This document shows positions 63,669 through 64,000 of a stretch of DNA of 64,000 nucleotides, one piece after another. The position numbers were made by a program, and so were the translations under genes. Below the pieces are notes generated by a model. The model did no database searches. It was given only the letters and a program-made list of their open reading frames with translations, and was not told the DNA's origin. Source of the DNA: Gemmatimonas sp. (GTDB lineage: Bacteria; Gemmatimonadota; Gemmatimonadetes; Gemmatimonadales; Gemmatimonadaceae); contig NZ_JANPLK010000037.1 of NCBI RefSeq assembly GCF_031426495.1, positions 124,001 to 188,000 on the forward strand, read 5' to 3'. Each line of letters starts with the position of its first letter. Positions within the stretch are counted from its first letter, which is position 1.

Positions 63669-64000
63669 ATGGCACGTATCGCTGGCGTCGATCTCCCTCG
63701 TGAGAAGAAGGTTGAGATCGGCCTGACCTACATCTTCGGCATCGGTCGCAAGACCGCCCAGAAGATCCTCGCTGCCGCGGGCGTTTCGCCCGATCAGCGT
63801 GTCCGCGATCTCAATGATGCGGACGTCAACAAGCTCCGTCAGGAAATCGAGCGCAACATTCGCGTCGAAGGTGCTTTGCGCACCGAGATCGCGATGAACA
63901 TCAAGCGCCTGATGGACATCGGCTCGTACCGTGGCACGCGCCATCGCCGCGGGCTTCCCGTGCGCGGGCAGCGCACGCACACGAACGCGCGCACCAAGAA
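63669..64000 (+). CDS. rpsM: Ribosomal protein S13 (uS13), 3' end outside the window
   Basis: First 110 codons from ATG 63669. It begins ARIAGVDLPREKKVEIGL and contains TYIFGIGRKTAQKIL, then GSYRGTRHRRGLPVRGQRT, highly conserved S13 segments that contact 16S rRNA and the S19/tRNA site. Fifteen bases after rpmJ, without a visible promoter, so co-transcribed. The C-terminus lies past base 64000. Confidence 0.96.
   Translation, partial: MARIAGVDLPREKKVEIGLTYIFGIGRKTAQKILAAAGVSPDQRVRDLNDADVNKLRQEIERNIRVEGALRTEIAMNIKRLMDIGSYRGTRHRRGLPVRGQRTHTNARTK

Overview
The window looks like chromosome from a high-GC, Gram-negative-type bacterium, most likely a member of the Gemmatimonadota (Gemmatimonas-like). 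The main pointers are a complete alternative complex III operon (actABCDEF), many lipoproteins plus TonB/ExbB/ExbD machinery implying an outer membrane, a NagB/PIG-L fusion, and an inositol-phosphate synthase next to a CDP-alcohol phosphatidyltransferase. This placement is inference from gene content; 16S or a homology search would be decisive. There are no insertion sequences, phage genes or CRISPR arrays. Almost every gene is an ordinary chromosomal gene, often coupled to its neighbour by ATGA or GTGA overlaps.

Layout. 1-9184: a dipeptide-type ABC permease (cut by the window edge) placed head to head with a substrate-binding lipoprotein, followed by a heparinase II/III-like protein, a SpoU/TrmJ-type RNA methyltransferase, a class III aminotransferase and two tandem amidohydrolase-fold proteins; this resembles an uncharacterised catabolic operon. 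9411-17249: alternative complex III, a quinol oxidising respiratory complex, ended by a strong terminator and followed by tRNA-Ala. 17548-19690: two secreted lipoproteins on the minus strand (S51/cyanophycinase-like; collagen-repeat plus DUF4394). 19832-28094: signalling block with a REC-GGDEF-EAL protein, Hsp20, and two adjacent two-component systems, one of which has a sigma-54-type regulator with a damaged AAA+ core. 28214-31605: tonB-exbB-exbD-exbD-tonB. 31711-35876: an APC permease, a dicarboxylate/glutamate symporter and a fatty acid hydroxylase/sterol desaturase family membrane enzyme.

35873-43563: amino-sugar and probable murein salvage: BadF-type amino sugar kinase, SSS symporter, NagB fused to a PIG-L deacetylase-like domain, an A-type Fe-S carrier, a YbbE-like serine hydrolase and, divergent, a NamZ (DUF1343) exo-N-acetylmuramidase. 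43625-45585: CDP-alcohol phosphatidyltransferase plus inositol-3-phosphate synthase, a probable phosphatidylinositol route. 46403-50169: 2-oxoacid dehydrogenase E1 alpha, E1 beta and E2 with small membrane or unknown genes between, and no E3. 50177-55623: small unknown proteins, a PHP protein, a short-chain dehydrogenase, a Cys-rich Rossmann protein of unknown role, thioredoxin reductase, an MBL hydrolase and a lipoprotein. 55637-58185: aspartase, an Rrf2 regulator and an unknown gene. 58283-64000: tRNA-Leu, smpB, an amidase, a repeat lipoprotein, pyrD, pyrF, and the start of a ribosomal protein operon (rpmJ, rpsM) with a structured leader.

The most interesting points are the structured leader before rpmJ with two GNRA-type hairpins, the degenerate sigma-54 activator, the GGDEF-EAL protein whose receiver carries Glu in place of the phosphoacceptor Asp, the Cys-rich Rossmann protein at 52339, and the amino-sugar/murein locus.
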